Shown one piece after another: positions 54,788 through 63,852 of a stretch of DNA of 64,000 nucleotides (position 1 is the stretch's first letter; the number at the start of each line of letters is the position of its first letter). Source of the stretch: Hyphomonas johnsonii MHS-2 (GTDB lineage: Bacteria > Pseudomonadota > Alphaproteobacteria > Caulobacterales > Hyphomonadaceae); contig NZ_ARYK01000004.1 in the NCBI RefSeq assembly GCF_000685275.1, positions 186,001 through 250,000 of the forward strand, given 5' to 3'. The translations under genes were made by a program, and so were the position numbers. Under the pieces are notes generated by a model. It was not told the origin of the DNA, did no database searches, and was given only the letters and a program-made list of their open reading frames with translations.

Positions 54788-57217
54788 GTGAAACTGAATC
54801 TGGCGACGATCCGTGCGCATATCACCGGGCGTATAGAGATACCTGCAGAACATGCCGATTACATTCGCGGCATGCAGATGCATACGTTCCGGTCACTCCT
54901 GCCGTTCGGCCTGATTGCCAGCTCTGCCAACGCCGCCATCCTGATCGTCTATTTCGCCTTTCGTTCACCGTCCGCCGGATTGTGGGTGTGGACAGGCATC
55001 ATGGTCTGCATGGCCCTGTTGGGCGTGCGGGCGAGCCTGCATGCGTCACGGGACCAGCAGGCGCCAAGGCCCCGTCCCGCGCGGTCAATGCGCCGGTCGA
55101 TCAACGAATCCGCCATGCTTGGCACGGCGTGGGCCATCTGCCCGATTCTCCTCATCCCCATCTCGCAAGGCTTCGACCTGGCCATCGTGCTGTGGATCAG
55201 CTCCGGCATGGTGACCGGGGCGGCCTACATGCTGTCGACACTGCCCCGGGCCGCAATCCCATTTGTCGCGACGCTCGTGCTGGGCATGGCGATTGGCGTG
55301 CTTCGCTCGGGTGTTGGCGCACCGCAACTGGCATCGCTTGTCGTGCTGGCCGGTTTCACCGTGGTCATGATCCGGTCGATGTTCTGGAATTATTCGAATT
55401 ATGTCCGGTCGTGGCTGCAGCAGGCGAAGCTGGCGGAGCAGGCCGACCAGCTGGCAAGGAAGACGGATGTCATCAGCCTGCTGCTGAACGAATTCGAACA
55501 GGCAGCATCCGATACGCTCTGGGAGGCGGACGCCCGCCATCGCCTGATCAGGCCATCCGAAGTTCTGGCCGAACGCACGAACATTTCGGTCGAAGACCTC
55601 GACCGGCAGCACCTGGCGGCCTTTTTCGATGCCACGAACATGGAAGGCCGGGATGAGATGGAGCGTCTCCACGATGCCCTGCGCGTGAATGGCGAGATTC
55701 ACAATATCTGCCTTCCGGTGCGCCGCACAGACCGGACAGAATGGTGGCGGATGTCGGCCAAGCCGACATTCGGTGACGATGGCAGGTTCGAAGGTTATCG
55801 CGGCGTTGCATCCGACATCACGGACAAATACCTGGCCCAGAAGCAGGTTTATCACCTCGCGCATTTCGATGCCCTGACCAGCGTGCCCAAGCGGGACATG
55901 CTGCTCAAGGCGATCAACACGGCTGTCAGCGAGACGAAGGGAACCACGTCACGCTTCGCCGTGCTTGCGGTCGACATTGATCGCTTCAAGACCATCAATG
56001 ACGTCTTTGGTCACACGGTTGGTGACGCGTACCTGATCGAAGTAGCCGACCGTCTGCGCGACATCATTGGGCCGGATGATGTTGTGTCCCGGTTCGGGGG
56101 TGACGAATTCGTGATCCTGCAGCGCGACGTGACCGGCCGCAACGACGCGATGGAGCTGGCTGCGGCGATCAGGACAGCGCTGGCCGAGCCCGTCGAGATT
56201 GACGGCACGCAGGCCCAGTCCAGTGTCAGCATCGGCGTCTCGATCTTCCCCGACCATGCGGCCCTGCCTGTGGACCTGCTGAAATATGCCGACCAGGCGC
56301 TGCTTGCGTCCAAGGCCGCCGGACGTGACACGGTGCGGGTTTTCGAGTCGAACATGAATGATGATGCCAGCGAGCGCATCGCGCTGGAAACTGACCTGCG
56401 CAACGCGCTCGCCGGTAACGAGCTGAGCCTCAATTTCCAACCGATCGTGCACGCCAAATCGGGGCGGTTCGGATCTTTCGAGGCGCTGATCCGGTGGCAC
56501 CATCCGACGCGCGGCTCGGTGGGCCCCGACATATTCGTGCCGATCCTGGAACAGGCCGGCATGATCACGACGGTCGGTGACTGGATCATCCGCGAAGCCC
56601 TGCGCGAAGCGGCGACGTGGGACGAGACGACCCGGATTTCGATTAACCTGTCCCCGTTGCAGGTGCGGAACCGCTCGCTTGTGGCAACCGTCGCCCATGC
56701 GCTGGCCCAGACGGGTGTGGATCCGAAGCGGGTTGAATTCGAGATCACCGAGACGGCCCTGTTCGACGATACCGAAGAAAGCCTCAGCACGCTGCACGGG
56801 CTGCACAGCCTGGGCGTTTCGATTTCGCTGGATGATTTCGGAACGGGGTTTTCCTCGCTCAGCCTGCTCAGGATATTCCCGTTCGACAAGATCAAGATCG
56901 ACAAGTCCTTTATCGACCGGATGGAAACCAGCGAGGAATGCCTGGCGATCGTCCGGGCGGTGATCGGCCTTGCCAGCAGCCTCGGCATGCGGACCACCGC
57001 CGAAGGCATCGAAACGGCAAGCCAGGCCGAGCGCCTGAAAAAGGAAGGCTGTTCCGAATTGCAGGGCTTCTATTTCGGCCGTCCGCAGCTGCCCGGCGAT
57101 CTCGTGAAAGAGGGCCTGCTGAGGAAAGCTGCTGCGACGGCGACACGCCAGGACGATGTGGCCGCATCGGCACCGGGGCGGCAGCCAGGCGCAGCCCGGA
57201 TGAAACGGGTTGTCTGA
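54788..57217 (+). CDS. Membrane-bound PAS-GGDEF-EAL cyclic-di-GMP protein
   Basis: 809 residues from GTG 54788 (AGGAG 7 bases upstream). An N-terminal membrane domain (about 28-210, five to six helices) is followed by a PAS-like region (about 235-345), GGDEF motif 437-441 in RFGGDEFVIL, and EAL domain starting Glu565-Ala-Leu with ETALFDD, DDFGTGFSSL and KIDKSFIDRM. Both synthase and phosphodiesterase signatures are intact, so it may be bifunctional. It probably senses a membrane signal and controls motility or adhesion. Confidence 0.93.
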   Translation: MKLNLATIRAHITGRIEIPAEHADYIRGMQMHTFRSLLPFGLIASSANAAILIVYFAFRSPSAGLWVWTGIMVCMALLGVRASLHASRDQQAPRPRPARSMRRSINESAMLGTAWAICPILLIPISQGFDLAIVLWISSGMVTGAAYMLSTLPRAAIPFVATLVLGMAIGVLRSGVGAPQLASLVVLAGFTVVMIRSMFWNYSNYVRSWLQQAKLAEQADQLARKTDVISLLLNEFEQAASDTLWEADARHRLIRPSEVLAERTNISVEDLDRQHLAAFFDATNMEGRDEMERLHDALRVNGEIHNICLPVRRTDRTEWWRMSAKPTFGDDGRFEGYRGVASDITDKYLAQKQVYHLAHFDALTSVPKRDMLLKAINTAVSETKGTTSRFAVLAVDIDRFKTINDVFGHTVGDAYLIEVADRLRDIIGPDDVVSRFGGDEFVILQRDVTGRNDAMELAAAIRTALAEPVEIDGTQAQSSVSIGVSIFPDHAALPVDLLKYADQALLASKAAGRDTVRVFESNMNDDASERIALETDLRNALAGNELSLNFQPIVHAKSGRFGSFEALIRWHHPTRGSVGPDIFVPILEQAGMITTVGDWIIREALREAATWDETTRISINLSPLQVRNRSLVATVAHALAQTGVDPKRVEFEITETALFDDTEESLSTLHGLHSLGVSISLDDFGTGFSSLSLLRIFPFDKIKIDKSFIDRMETSEECLAIVRAVIGLASSLGMRTTAEGIETASQAERLKKEGCSELQGFYFGRPQLPGDLVKEGLLRKAAATATRQDDVAASAPGRQPGAARMKRVV

Positions 57218-57329
57218 GCGGCCTCCGGCGGCGATTTCCACAGCATATTGATCGCCGGGCGGGTCGGTCTGGTCTAGGCTGGGCGCAGGCTGCCTGACCG
57301 GGGCAGGCCCGCAAGCGAGGGAGGCCGCC

Positions 57330-57509
57330 ATGGCCGAGAAATTCGAACGCCACCGCCAGGCATGGACCAGCGCCGAAATTCAGAAACTGCACCTGCTGGC
57401 AACCAAGGGCATGAGCCTGAAGGCGATCAGCAAGGCGATGACACGCAGCGAGGAGTCGATCCAGACGCGCGCCAAGATCGACAAGCTGAAAATATCGAGA
57501 ATGCGCTAG
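57330..57509 (+). CDS. Small Myb/SANT-like DNA-binding protein
   Basis: A 59-residue protein: MAEKFERHRQAWTSAEIQKL, then the helices LLATKGMSLKAISKAM and SEESIQTRAKIDKL, which fit a three-helix Myb/SANT-like domain (Trp at the first helix, basic recognition helix). RBS GAGGGAGG precedes the ATG. Its small size and isolated position suggest a nucleoid or regulator role. Not recognised as a named family. Confidence 0.6.
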   Translation: MAEKFERHRQAWTSAEIQKLHLLATKGMSLKAISKAMTRSEESIQTRAKIDKLKISRMR

Positions 57510-57623
57510 GCGACGAAGAGGCCAGTCTGGCATCGCGCCGGGGCGGGCTTTCACCGCCTGCAATTGACCCCGCTGGGGATCGCGTCAAGACTGCCCGTCA
57601 AACGCCGTTGCAGAGGGTAGGGC

Positions 57624-59114
57624 ATGGTCAAGTCAATTGTGGTCGTAGGGGGCGGCAGCGCCGGCTGGATTACCGCCAACCTGCTGAATGCGCATTGTCG
57701 GCGCGCGGGCCGCCAGACGCAGATCACCCTTGTCGAATCGCCTGACATTCCCACGATCGGTGTCGGCGAGGCGACCGTGCCGTCGATCCGGCGCACGTTG
57801 AGCGATATCGGCCTGCCGGAGCAGGAGTTGCTGATATCTGCCGAGGCGACCTTCAAGACGCTGATCCGGTACAAGAACTGGAACCTGGGTGACAGTTACG
57901 ATCACCCGTTCGACCGGCGCCGGCGCCCGCTGACCGATGGCGCCGTGCGTCGCTGGACAGCGCAGAACAATCTGCCTTTCGACCGGAGCTTTTCGGCCCT
58001 CAGCCAGTTGGCCGACAACCACATCTCGCCGAAGTCGCCCCGCCAGCCGCAATACCAGGGAGCGTTTCCCTATGCCTATCACCTCGACGCCATCAAGCTG
58101 GCCAACCGGCTCGCCAGTTTCGGCCGTGAGCGGGGAATCCAGCACAAGCTCTGCAAGGTGACTGACGTGAAGGTGTCGCCGGAGGGGTTGATCTCGGCGG
58201 TCCACACAGACCAGGGCGAGGCCCTGACGGCTGACCTCTACGTCGACTGCACCGGCTTCCGCGCGGCGCTGCTGGGCGGGGGCCTCGGCGTGAAGATGAA
58301 ATCCTTCGCCAAGCATCTCCTGTGCAACCGGGCGGTCACGATGCGCATTCCCTATGAGGTCTACAAGCCCGAGCGGATCGTCACCTATACGCAGGCCATT
58401 GCGCGCGATCACGGCTGGCAATGGGACATCAACCTGCAGACCCGGCGCGGCATCGGTTATGTCTATTCCAGCGATTTCCTGAGCGAGGATGCGGCCGAGA
58501 CGGCCCTGCGCCAGAATGAAGGCCCGCACAGTGACGGGCTTGAAGCGCGGCACATCCGCTTTACCAGCGGCAAGCGGCTGGTCAGCTGGAAAGGCAATTG
58601 CGTCGCCGTGGGACTGGCCGACGGATTCCTGGAGCCGCTGGAATCGTCCGGCCTCTACCTGGTCGAATTTGCCGGGCGGGCGATCGCGACCATGCTGGAC
58701 GATTTCGCCACCGCGCCGCAGGCCACGGCACGCTATTACAACCGCATTGTCGACGAACTCTATGACGAGATTCTCGGCTTCCTGAACCTGCACTATGTCA
58801 CGTCAAAGCGGCGGGACACGCCATTCTGGCAGGCCGTCACGGCGGATGACGCCATCCTGGACGATCTGCGCGACCGGCTGGAATTGTGGAAGCGGCGCTC
58901 GCCCACCGAATTCGACTTTCCGGGGGCGGACAGGTTGTTTGCCCAGGACAGCTATGAATTCATCCTGCATGGCATGAAATATGTCGATGGCCCGGTCTCG
59001 GGCGCGCCGGCGGTGCCGGACATGAGCGCGCTGATCAGCAAGAGCCGAAGTGAGCTGCCGGACCATGAGGCGATCCTGGCGCTTGTCCAGCGCGCGGCGG
59101 CAGCGCGCGCCTAG
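57624..59114 (+). CDS. Flavin-dependent (tryptophan) halogenase family protein
   Basis: A 496-residue FAD enzyme. The dinucleotide fold has GGGSAGW (9-15) and GVGEAT (46-51). Lys78 in ATFKTLIRYKNW aligns in position with the catalytic Lys79 of PrnA. GWQWDI, the halogenase-specific WxW motif, and EPLESSGLY (with the catalytic Glu) are present, so an active halogenase is possible. No biosynthetic cluster or flavin reductase is adjacent. Substrate unknown. Confidence 0.9.
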   Translation: MVKSIVVVGGGSAGWITANLLNAHCRRAGRQTQITLVESPDIPTIGVGEATVPSIRRTLSDIGLPEQELLISAEATFKTLIRYKNWNLGDSYDHPFDRRRRPLTDGAVRRWTAQNNLPFDRSFSALSQLADNHISPKSPRQPQYQGAFPYAYHLDAIKLANRLASFGRERGIQHKLCKVTDVKVSPEGLISAVHTDQGEALTADLYVDCTGFRAALLGGGLGVKMKSFAKHLLCNRAVTMRIPYEVYKPERIVTYTQAIARDHGWQWDINLQTRRGIGYVYSSDFLSEDAAETALRQNEGPHSDGLEARHIRFTSGKRLVSWKGNCVAVGLADGFLEPLESSGLYLVEFAGRAIATMLDDFATAPQATARYYNRIVDELYDEILGFLNLHYVTSKRRDTPFWQAVTADDAILDDLRDRLELWKRRSPTEFDFPGADRLFAQDSYEFILHGMKYVDGPVSGAPAVPDMSALISKSRSELPDHEAILALVQRAAAARA

Positions 59115-59137
59115 GGCGCCGGCCTGCCTGTTGGCGA

Positions 59138-60292
59138 TTATTCGATTCCCAGCGCTTCGCGGCGTTTCTCGGCGGCGGATTTCTTGACGCTTTCGGACCG
59201 CAGCTGGCCGCAGGCAGCGAAGATGTCCCGGCCCCGCGGGGTGCGGATGGGGCTGGCATAGCCGGCCCGGTTCACGATCTCGGCAAATGCCTCGATGGTG
59301 TCCCAGTCGGAACATTCATACGGGCTGCCGGGCCAGGGGTTGAACGGGATGAGGTTCAGCTTGGCGGGCAGGCCCTTCAGCAGGCGGACGAGGTCGCGTG
59401 CTTCGGCCGGCGTGTCGTTGATGCCTTTCAGCATGACATATTCGAACGTGACCCGGCGCGAATTGCCGAGGCCCGGATAGGCGCGGATCGCCTCGAACAG
59501 CGTCTGCAGGTCGTACTTGCGGTTGATCGGCACCAGCTCGTTGCGCAGGTCATTATTGGTCGCGTGGAGCGATATGGCGAGCATGGCATTGGTGCGCGCC
59601 CCGAGTTCGGGGATCTTCGGCGCGACACCGGCGGTCGAGACCGTGATGCGGCGCCGGCCGATGGAGAGACCATCGCCGTCGGAAATCATGTCGATGGCGT
59701 CGGCAACATTGTCGAGATTGTAGAGCGGCTCGCCCATGCCCATGAAGACGATATTGGTCAGGCGGCGGTCTTCGGCCGAGGACGGCCATTCACCGAGGGC
59801 GTCGCGTGCGATCATCACCTGGGCCGTGATTTCCTGGGCCGTCAGGTTGCGAACCAGCGCCTGCGTGCCGGTATGGCAGAAGGTGCAGTTCAGTGTGCAG
59901 CCGACCTGGCTGGAGACGCAGAGCGCGCCACCATTCATGCCGACATCGGGAATATAGACGCTCTCGCCTTCGACGCCGGGCGCAAACCGCGTCAGCCATT
60001 TCTGTGTGCCATCGCGGGACACCTGGTGATCGGCGATTTCCGGGCGGTCGAGCGTGAAACGCTCGGCGAGTTCGGCGCGCAGCTCCTTGCCGATATCGGT
60101 CATGCCTTCGAACCCGGTGGCACCGAAGAACTGGTTCCAGCGTCGCACCTGCTTGGCCCGCATGCCGGCCTGTTTCGGCGCAAGGCCGAGGGCTTCCAGC
60201 TCCGCCTTGAGGGCGGGCAATGGCATGCCGGACAGGGATTTCGGGCCCTGGGGCTGGTCGGGGCGGCGCGAGAGGTCGAGTGATATTGTCAT
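59138..60292 (-). CDS. rlmN: Dual-specificity 23S rRNA/tRNA methyltransferase RlmN
   Basis: A 384-residue radical SAM enzyme. Cluster motif [11 protein letters not shown]-binding [12 protein letters not shown], the ISLHATNN motif and the C-terminal catalytic Cys in FAACGQL are all present. It methylates A2503 of 23S rRNA and A37 of some tRNAs. Start ATG 60292 is inferred from the family length; the upstream base composition gives no strong ribosome-binding site. Confidence 0.96.
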   Translation of the reverse strand: MTISLDLSRRPDQPQGPKSLSGMPLPALKAELEALGLAPKQAGMRAKQVRRWNQFFGATGFEGMTDIGKELRAELAERFTLDRPEIADHQVSRDGTQKWLTRFAPGVEGESVYIPDVGMNGGALCVSSQVGCTLNCTFCHTGTQALVRNLTAQEITAQVMIARDALGEWPSSAEDRRLTNIVFMGMGEPLYNLDNVADAIDMISDGDGLSIGRRRITVSTAGVAPKIPELGARTNAMLAISLHATNNDLRNELVPINRKYDLQTLFEAIRAYPGLGNSRRVTFEYVMLKGINDTPAEARDLVRLLKGLPAKLNLIPFNPWPGSPYECSDWDTIEAFAEIVNRAGYASPIRTPRGRDIFAACGQLRSESVKKSAAEKRREALGIE

Positions 60293-60397
60293 GAAATTGC
60301 GCTATAGCATGGCCATGGCAGGTCATAAACTGCCGGTGGCAGGGGATTATGGACTCGATTTAATGTGCCAGCCTTTAATTTGCCACAGCTGCAACCG

Positions 60398-60438
60398 AAA
60401 GCCCCGTTCACGCGTATATACGTATTCAACGGGGCTTT
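60398..60438 (+). promoter_or_regulatory. 5' UTR hairpin of the OmpA-like lipoprotein gene
   Basis: A perfect 11-bp stem (AAAGCCCCGTT, 60398-60408, with AACGGGGCTTT, 60428-60438) around a 19-base loop that contains the palindrome CGTATATACG (60413-60422). It ends 22 bases before the ATG at 60461, outside the Shine-Dalgarno (GGAGG). Possible mRNA stabiliser or attenuator. Confidence 0.45.
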
Positions 60439-60460
60439 GCCCACTATCCGGAGGAACTCC

Positions 60461-61096
60461 ATGAGACATCTCATTCTTGGCGCCGTCGCGCTTGCTCTTA
60501 TCCCGACCGCCTGTGAAACCGGCCCAAGCAACCGCGTCCTGATGACCGGTGCTGCTGGCGCCATCGCCGGTGCCGGTCTCGGCACGCTGGCTGGCGGCGA
60601 CGACAAGCGCAACGCAGCGATCGGCGCTGCCGTGGGTGCCATCGCAGGGGCTTCCGCAGGCGTCTACATGGACAAGCAGGAGCGCGAACTGCGCGCCGCA
60701 ACCGCCGGCACGGGCATCGAAGTCGCTCGCAATGGCGACCAGATCGCCCTCACCATGCCGTCGAACGTGACGTTCAACGTGAACAGCGCGGAAATCCTTC
60801 CCGGTTTCTACGCATCGCTGAACGACGTCTCGACCACGCTGGTCAACTATCCGTCCACGGCTGTCGATATTATCGGCCATGCCAGCTCGGACGGTGACGA
60901 CGCCTACAACCAGACCCTGTCTGAAAAGCGCGCCAATTCGGTGAAATCCTACCTGATCAACCAGGGTGTGACGCCGGTTCGCCTGCAGGCCTATGGCATG
61001 GGTGAAACCCAGCCGATCGCCGACAATGCGACCGAGGCTGGCCGCCGCGCCAACCGCCGCGTCGAAATCATCCTGACCCCGATCACCGAAAGCTGA
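60461..61096 (+). CDS. OmpA-like outer membrane lipoprotein with glycine zipper
   Basis: 211 residues from ATG 60461 (GGAGG upstream). Lipobox PTA-C18 is followed by a glycine-zipper region (about 28-72: GAAGAIAGAGLGTLAGG, AAVGAIAGASAG) and a C-terminal OmpA peptidoglycan-binding domain (about 90-211: VTFNVNSAEILPGFYASL, IIGHASSDGDDAYNQTLSEKRA, ANRRVEIILTP). This is the YiaD-type architecture. It probably tethers the outer membrane to the wall. A strong terminator follows. Confidence 0.93.
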   Translation: MRHLILGAVALALIPTACETGPSNRVLMTGAAGAIAGAGLGTLAGGDDKRNAAIGAAVGAIAGASAGVYMDKQERELRAATAGTGIEVARNGDQIALTMPSNVTFNVNSAEILPGFYASLNDVSTTLVNYPSTAVDIIGHASSDGDDAYNQTLSEKRANSVKSYLINQGVTPVRLQAYGMGETQPIADNATEAGRRANRRVEIILTPITES

Positions 61097-61122
61097 TCGC
61101 CGTTCCAGGCAATTGATGAATG

Positions 61123-61155
61123 ACGCCCGTCAGCTTCGCGCTGGCGGGCGTTTTT
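61123..61155 (+). terminator. Intrinsic terminator after the OmpA-like gene
   Basis: A 12-bp stem (61123-61134 with 61140-61151, one G-U pair) with a short loop and five T residues. It lies 27 bases past the stop and just before the convergent DJ-1 gene end. Confidence 0.88.
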
Positions 61156-61163
61156 CGTTTGGC

Positions 61164-61820
61164 TCAGGCAGTGACCGCAGCACGCATCGCGGCGACCGGA
61201 TCGGCGTAGCGCGTGTTCATCACCGTCACGAGCTTGTCATTGGCGAGTGCCGGCGTGCCGGACCGGGTCGGCGGATCGGGGTCGTATTCGATCGCGAGCT
61301 GGATACCTTCGGCCACCTGCTGGCCGGCGAGGTCGGCGATGATGGCAAAGGCGAAATCGATGCCTGCCGTGACGCCGCCGCCGGTCCAGGTGTTGCCGTC
61401 CTTCGCCCAGCGGCCCGGCGCATGGGTTGCCCCGACCAGCGGCAGGAGTGAGGCATAGGCCCAGTGGGTCGTCGCCCGCTTGCCCTTGAGGAGGCCCGCC
61501 GCGCCCAGCAGGAACGCGCCGGTGCAGACCGAGGTGACATGCGTGGCGGCGGCCCCGGCGGCGCGGATGAAGTCCAGCGTTTCGGCGTCGCGAATGGCAT
61601 CCACCACGCCGAAGCCGCCCGGCACGACAATCATGTCCAGCGGCGGTGCTTCGGCAAATGTCCCTGTCGGCACCAGCGACAGGCCGCAATCGCTCGGCAC
61701 GGGCGCTGGCGACTTTGCCAGGATGTGCGTGGTCGCGCCCGGCATGCGGTGGAGGACCTGCAACGGGCCAGTGAAATCGAGCTGGGTGACATTCGGGAAC
61801 AGGATGAAACCGATTTGCAT
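61164..61820 (-). CDS. DJ-1/PfpI (GATase1-like) family protein
   Basis: 218 residues from Met at 61820 (GGAAGG upstream). GATase1-like fold: [31 protein letters not shown], and nucleophile Cys99 in [25 protein letters not shown], close to isonitrile hydratase and other PfpI hydrolases. Substrate unknown. Confidence 0.88.
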   Translation of the reverse strand: MQIGFILFPNVTQLDFTGPLQVLHRMPGATTHILAKSPAPVPSDCGLSLVPTGTFAEAPPLDMIVVPGGFGVVDAIRDAETLDFIRAAGAAATHVTSVCTGAFLLGAAGLLKGKRATTHWAYASLLPLVGATHAPGRWAKDGNTWTGGGVTAGIDFAFAIIADLAGQQVAEGIQLAIEYDPDPPTRSGTPALANDKLVTVMNTRYADPVAAMRAAVTA

Positions 61821-61924
61821 GGGCCGGGCCTTCCGTGACCTGCGAACGGCGTTCATAGCCGGTTTTGAACGGGCCAGCCAGATTCGCTCTGGTCAATCTG
61901 CCCTGAAATGTGGAACGTGTCGCG

Positions 61925-62557
61925 ATGTCGATTCCTGATCCCCTGACAGCAGGCCGCGCAAGGCGTTTCGGACAACCCTCGCGCTATCGCGGCATGGGGT
62001 CGGAACTGGTGCACTGGTTCTGCGGCACCTATCTGCGCCTCGCGGGATGGCGCCTGCCAGACGACTGGCCGCCGGACCCGAAGATGGTGATCCTGGCGGC
62101 TCCGCACACGTCGAACTGGGACGGGGTCAACATGCTGGCAGTTGCCGGCTGGTACCGCGTGAAGCTCAGCTACATGGGCAAGAAGTCGCTGACGACCGGC
62201 CCGTTCGGCTGGCTGGTGAAGCGCTCGGGCTGTGTCCCGGTCGAACGGTCGAAATCGCGGGATGTCGTCAGCCAGATGGCGGCGGCGTTTGAGGCGGCTG
62301 ACAGCCTGTTCCTGGCGATTGCCCCGGAAGGCACCCGCGAGCGCAATGCAGACTGGAAGAGCGGCTATTACCATATCGCCCATTCGGCCGGTGTGCCGCT
62401 GCTGATGTCCGTGCTCGATTATGGCAGCCGCACGGTGCGCCTGGCGGGCCCGGTGCGCACCAGCGGTGATTTTGCAACCGACCTGCCGCAGATTCTCGCC
62501 CCTTATCGCAAGGCCGAAGGCCTGAACAAGGACCAGTTCGTCCTGCCGGATGCCTAG
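61925..62557 (+). CDS. PlsC-like 1-acyl-glycerol-3-phosphate acyltransferase
   Basis: 210 residues from ATG 61925. Acyltransferase motifs: HTSNWDG (H-x4-D, His61/Asp66), followed by GPFGWLVKRSGCVPVERS, FLAIAPEGTRER (substrate-binding) and HIAHSAGVPLL. No strong membrane anchor. It should acylate a lysophospholipid or glycerol phosphate. Its end overlaps the convergent IalB-like gene by 4 bases. Confidence 0.88.
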   Translation: MSIPDPLTAGRARRFGQPSRYRGMGSELVHWFCGTYLRLAGWRLPDDWPPDPKMVILAAPHTSNWDGVNMLAVAGWYRVKLSYMGKKSLTTGPFGWLVKRSGCVPVERSKSRDVVSQMAAAFEAADSLFLAIAPEGTRERNADWKSGYYHIAHSAGVPLLMSVLDYGSRTVRLAGPVRTSGDFATDLPQILAPYRKAEGLNKDQFVLPDA

Positions 62558-63069
62558 CGGCAGGCGGCGGCGGCCTTGTCGATGGCGGCAGCCGATCCCT
62601 TCAGCGAGAAATGGTAGGCAACCGCCGTATTGCGGGCGGAGACGGCCTCGACACGCAGTTCCGAGCCCTTCTTGAGGGCCTCGACTATGCGCCGGTCATC
62701 GTCATCGTCGGCAAACGCTTCCTGGCCGACACCAAACAGTGTCCAGGACGAGCGGCCGACACTCGCCTTCGGGGCGAGTTGCTCGCGCAGGTCAAACCCG
62801 ACCTTCAGGCTTGGCTGGTTGCGGGCGCGGCCGGATTTCCAGCTCGACACGTAGAACCAGACTTCGCCATGATCGGCCGAGCGGGGCGCCTTGTCGGTGG
62901 CGCTGGTGGCTGCATAGCAGATCGTGTCATTGCCGGACTGTTCGGTGAACACGGACCAGTCATTGTAGCGCCCGACGGCGGTCGGGGCGGCGCTGGCGCA
63001 CGGGACGGCGATTGCCGCCAGCAGCGCCGGAATCAGGAGGCGATTGAGACGAATCATATATTGCATCAT
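62554..63069 (-). CDS. Exported IalB-like protein
   Basis: A 171-residue protein with a signal peptide (ends ASA-A). The mature part resembles the IalB family: RYNDWSVFTEQSGNDTICYAATSA, GEVWFYVSSWKSG, and a C-terminal Cys. Start at 63069 or 63057 (next Met) cannot be decided from ribosome-binding sites. Periplasmic or surface role likely; not assigned. Confidence 0.6.
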   Translation of the reverse strand: MMQYMIRLNRLLIPALLAAIAVPCASAAPTAVGRYNDWSVFTEQSGNDTICYAATSATDKAPRSADHGEVWFYVSSWKSGRARNQPSLKVGFDLREQLAPKASVGRSSWTLFGVGQEAFADDDDDRRIVEALKKGSELRVEAVSARNTAVAYHFSLKGSAAAIDKAAAACR

Positions 63070-63240
63070 ATCAGAAATTGAATCCCCGCTACGTGTTCAA
63101 CCCGTCAACTATGCCATCAGAGTTAAGGCCAAACTACGACGAGAGCGCCACTGGCACCCGTGACGTGAATTTAATCGCACTGGTTGCGCCGCGATAGTGC
63201 ACAGAAGATACTGGGCAACCGGAACCGAAGGACAGGCCTG

Positions 63241-63822
63241 TTGAGCGATGCAAGTGTCCGCACCGTCGATACGCAGCAGCGTGAGCACCATGCCGACTGC
63301 ATGGCGCGCATCGCATCCGACCAGTGCCGTGACGCCTTCGGGGACCTCTTTGCCTTCTATGCGCCGCGCCTGAAAGGCTACATGATGCGCCTCGGCGCGA
63401 GCGATTCCGAAGCAGAGGAACTGGCGCAGGAAGTGATGGTCACGGTCTGGCGCAAGGCCGGCATGTATGATCGCAAGAAGGCATCCGTCTCGACCTGGAT
63501 ATTCCGGGTCGCCCGCAACCGCCGCATCGATGCCCAGCGCCGGACGACCCGGCCGGCCCTCGAGCCCGACGAGCCCATGCTGCGCCCGCCCGAGGCCGAA
63601 CAGCCGGACATGGTGGTCTCGCGCGGCCAGATGGAGGAACGTGTTCGTGCCGAACTGGCCAACCTGCCGGAAGCGCAGTTGAAACTGCTGCAGGCCGCCT
63701 TTTACGATGGCCTGTCGCACTCCGAGATCGCCGCGGCTTTCGATTTGCCGTTGGGTACCGTAAAAAGCCGCATACGGCTTGCGTTTGAGCGCCTGAGAGG
63801 AGGGCTGGACAATGAATTCTGA
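63241..63822 (+). CDS. ECF-family RNA polymerase sigma factor
   Basis: 193 residues from TTG 63241 with AAGGA 8 bases upstream. Region 2 (about 28-90: FGDLFAFYAPRLKGYMMRLGASDSEAEELAQEVMVTVWR) and region 4 (about 128-185: LPEAQLKLLQAAFYDGLSHSEIAAAFDLPLGTVKSRIRLAFERLR) are intact. The next gene is a ChrR-like anti-sigma, the usual arrangement for singlet-oxygen/stress ECF systems. A later ATG (63301) is an alternative but would cut region 2. Confidence 0.93.
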   Translation: MSDASVRTVDTQQREHHADCMARIASDQCRDAFGDLFAFYAPRLKGYMMRLGASDSEAEELAQEVMVTVWRKAGMYDRKKASVSTWIFRVARNRRIDAQRRTTRPALEPDEPMLRPPEAEQPDMVVSRGQMEERVRAELANLPEAQLKLLQAAFYDGLSHSEIAAAFDLPLGTVKSRIRLAFERLRGGLDNEF

Positions 63823-63852
63823 CCTGACCTTCCCGGCCACGGGGGCCGTTCG

